Source: CAYUMU01 sp964445985
GTDB lineage: Bacteria; Planctomycetota; Planctomycetia; Pirellulales; S012-138
Assembly: GCA_964445985.1 (NCBI GenBank)
Contig: CAYUMU010000153.1
Location: 1-7,170 of the forward strand
Length of the DNA stretch: 7,170 nt
Direction of reading: 5' to 3'
In this document: positions 5,903 to 7,170 of the stretch, piece by piece
How the letters are laid out: the number at the start of each line of letters is the position of its first letter
How positions within the stretch are numbered: position 1 is the stretch's first letter
Notes under the pieces: generated by a model
What the model was told of the DNA's origin: nothing
Database searches by the model: none
Seen by the model: the letters and a program-made list of their open reading frames with translations, nothing else
Translations under genes and position numbers: made by a program

Positions 5903-6892
5903 ATGCCTCGAGTTCTTGTTACCCCACCGCATTTGTATCAGCGTTCCGGAACCTATCGCGATGTGCTCGAACAAGCAGGGCTGGAAGTGATCTATCCGCC
6001 CGGCGGGCAGTCGATGTTCGATCTCGCCAACCTCAAGCAATCGCTGCAAGGCATCGACGCCGTGCTGGCCAGCGTGGAGCCATACAACGCCGAGGTGTTG
6101 CAAAGCGCTTCGCTCAAAGTGATTGCCCGCATGGGCGTGGGCTACGACGCGGTCGATGTGCCGACCGCCACCGAGCTGGGCGTGGCCGTGACCACCACTC
6201 CAGGCACCAACGAGCATTCCGTTGCCGAGACGGCGATTGCCCTGATCACGGGCGTGTATCGCGGTTTGCCCCGCCGACACTACGAAGTGATCCAAGGAAA
6301 GTGGTCGAAGCAAAAGCTTCCGCGCCTGGCTGGCAAGACTATTGGACTGCTGGGGCTGGGCCGGATTGGCCGCGCCACCGCGTGGCGCTGCCAGGGGCTG
6401 GGGTTGAACGTGATCGGCTACGATCCTTACGCCGACCAAGCTTGGGCCGCCTCGCAAAACGTGCGGTTGTGTTCACTCGATGAACTGTTGGCCGAGTCCG
6501 ATATCGTGAGCCTGCACTTGCCAGCCACGGCCGAAACATTCGACCTGATCAATCGCCAAACCCTGGCGAAAATGAAGCCGAAATCGGTGCTGATCAACAC
6601 CTCGCGCGGCGCGCTGGTGGACGAAGCAGCCCTGGCCGAGGCTCTGCAAAGCGGTCACCTCATGGCCGCCGGCCTGGATGTGTTCAAAGTGGAACCGCTC
6701 CCCACCGACAGCCCCTTGCTCCAACTCGATAACGTGCTGTTCATGCCGCATCTCGCCGGGCTCGACGACGACTCCGAAGAAGCCATGGGCCGCATGGCGG
6801 CCCAGTGCATCGCCGATCTGTACCAGGGAACCTGGCCCGAGGTCTGCGTGGTGAACCCCAAAGTGCGCGACCGGTGGAACTGGCAGGGGTAA
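5903..6892 (+). CDS. D-2-hydroxyacid dehydrogenase, phosphoglycerate dehydrogenase-like
   Basis: A 329-residue NAD-dependent oxidoreductase of the D-isomer 2-hydroxyacid dehydrogenase family. The nucleotide-binding motif GLGRIG (151-156) lies in the Rossmann domain, followed by D174 in GYDPYA, the usual acidic residue for NAD(H). The catalytic residues are present: R235 in NTSRGALVDE, E264 in VEP and H283 in MPHLAG. The N-terminal part (1-100) and the last residues form the substrate domain, with ARMGVGYDAVD (75-85) typical of the family. There is no ACT domain, so this is a short form; 3-phosphoglycerate is a likely substrate, but glyoxylate, hydroxypyruvate or another 2-oxoacid is possible. 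The ATG at 5903 is chosen because family similarity starts there. An in-frame GTG at 5756 would add 49 unlike, proline-rich residues. No Shine-Dalgarno precedes the ATG, which follows a C-rich tract. Confidence 0.93.
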   Translation: MPRVLVTPPHLYQRSGTYRDVLEQAGLEVIYPPGGQSMFDLANLKQSLQGIDAVLASVEPYNAEVLQSASLKVIARMGVGYDAVDVPTATELGVAVTTTPGTNEHSVAETAIALITGVYRGLPRRHYEVIQGKWSKQKLPRLAGKTIGLLGLGRIGRATAWRCQGLGLNVIGYDPYADQAWAASQNVRLCSLDELLAESDIVSLHLPATAETFDLINRQTLAKMKPKSVLINTSRGALVDEAALAEALQSGHLMAAGLDVFKVEPLPTDSPLLQLDNVLFMPHLAGLDDDSEEAMGRMAAQCIADLYQGTWPEVCVVNPKVRDRWNWQG

Positions 6893-6960
6893 GTAATGTA
6901 CTCCAATCTTTATGCCAGTAGTTTCTTGCTCGTTAACATCTCTGCAAGCTGTGGAGAACC

Positions 6961-7170
6961 TTAAGGGCCGGCGAAAATAACTTCCCGATTCATGAATCCC
7001 GATCGGCGCCGATAGAGATAGTGGAATCCATACCACCGCAGCACCCCCACCCCGACCTGGCCTGATAAAAAACGGTTGCTGGCGTGCTCGGGTTCTGTTG
7101 CGCGGCGGCGGGTATTTGCGCCGCTCGGCATTGGGTCGGGTTCGAGCGGATCGATCCTGAATGGTCCGCG
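6961..7170 (-). CDS. Possible C-terminal end of a gene running off the right edge
   Basis: Reading the minus strand from the window edge, one frame is open for 69 codons to a TAA at 6961-6963. The end contains an aromatic and basic stretch (VLRWYGFHYLYRRRSGFM). Third-position GC is about 64 percent, consistent with but not proof of coding. The other two frames are also largely open here, so the evidence is weak. No family is recognised. If real, it converges with the dehydrogenase gene, with 68 bases between the stops and no obvious terminator. Confidence 0.22.
   Translation of the reverse strand, partial: RGPFRIDPLEPDPMPSGANTRRRATEPEHASNRFLSGQVGVGVLRWYGFHYLYRRRSGFMNREVIFAGP

Noticed and set aside
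5690..6457. Minus-strand open frame of 255 codons opposite the dehydrogenase
   Set aside because: It is antisense to the well-supported dehydrogenase and crosses the intrinsic terminator; its His, Gly and Gln-rich composition is typical of a shadow.
7002..7013. Perfect 12-base palindrome ATCGGCGCCGAT
   Set aside because: An isolated palindrome of this length and base composition is expected by chance; no second copy or associated promoter was seen.
6473..7036. Minus-strand open frame of 187 codons over the dehydrogenase 3' end
   Set aside because: Most of it is antisense to the dehydrogenase C-terminal half; no recognisable motif.
1..7170. CRISPR array, tRNA, rRNA, insertion sequence or defence system
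   Set aside because: No regularly spaced repeats, cloverleaf, transposase motifs, terminal inverted repeats or defence-gene motifs were found on either strand.

Overview
The window looks like chromosomal DNA from a planctomycete, most likely of the Pirellula type. The signs are a GC-rich sequence, a DUF1559-type prepilin-like gene (a family hugely expanded in Planctomycetes), an ECF sigma factor paired with a large membrane-anchored VWA/YfbK-type protein, and long intergenic stretches with patchy Shine-Dalgarno use. The assignment is an inference from gene content; there is no rRNA or other phylogenetic marker.

Layout, left to right. (1) Positions 1-179 are non-coding, with one GC-rich hairpin. 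(2) 180-2594 (minus) encodes an 804-residue protein with three copies of a short motif in its cytoplasmic N-terminus, one membrane helix, and a VWA/YfbK-like C-terminal part. (3) 2675-3178 (minus) encodes an ECF sigma factor that starts at TTG. Its Shine-Dalgarno sequence lies inside a predicted hairpin. Genes 2 and 3 probably form one operon, sigma factor first. (4) 3449-4342 (minus) encodes a DUF1559 prepilin-like protein with a strong terminator after it. (5) 4585-5373 (minus) encodes an inositol-monophosphatase-family enzyme with a good sigma-70-type promoter 100 bases upstream. (6) A 529-base divergent intergenic region follows. Besides the phosphatase promoter it holds a plus-strand promoter and, about 100 bases on, a strong plus-strand terminator with no gene between them: a candidate small RNA or attenuated leader. 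(7) 5903-6892 (plus) encodes a D-2-hydroxyacid (phosphoglycerate-type) dehydrogenase. (8) The right edge may hold the 3' end of another minus-strand gene (weak).

How the parts may work together. The sigma factor and the VWA protein look like a signalling unit: a membrane protein with a VWA domain outside and repeated motifs inside that could hold the sigma factor. This is inferred from gene order and topology, not from a recognised anti-sigma domain. The prepilin-like gene, the phosphatase and the dehydrogenase appear to be separate transcription units with ordinary roles. The most unusual items are the sigma/VWA pair with its triplicated motif, the hairpin over the sigma factor ribosome-binding site, and the orphan promoter-terminator unit.
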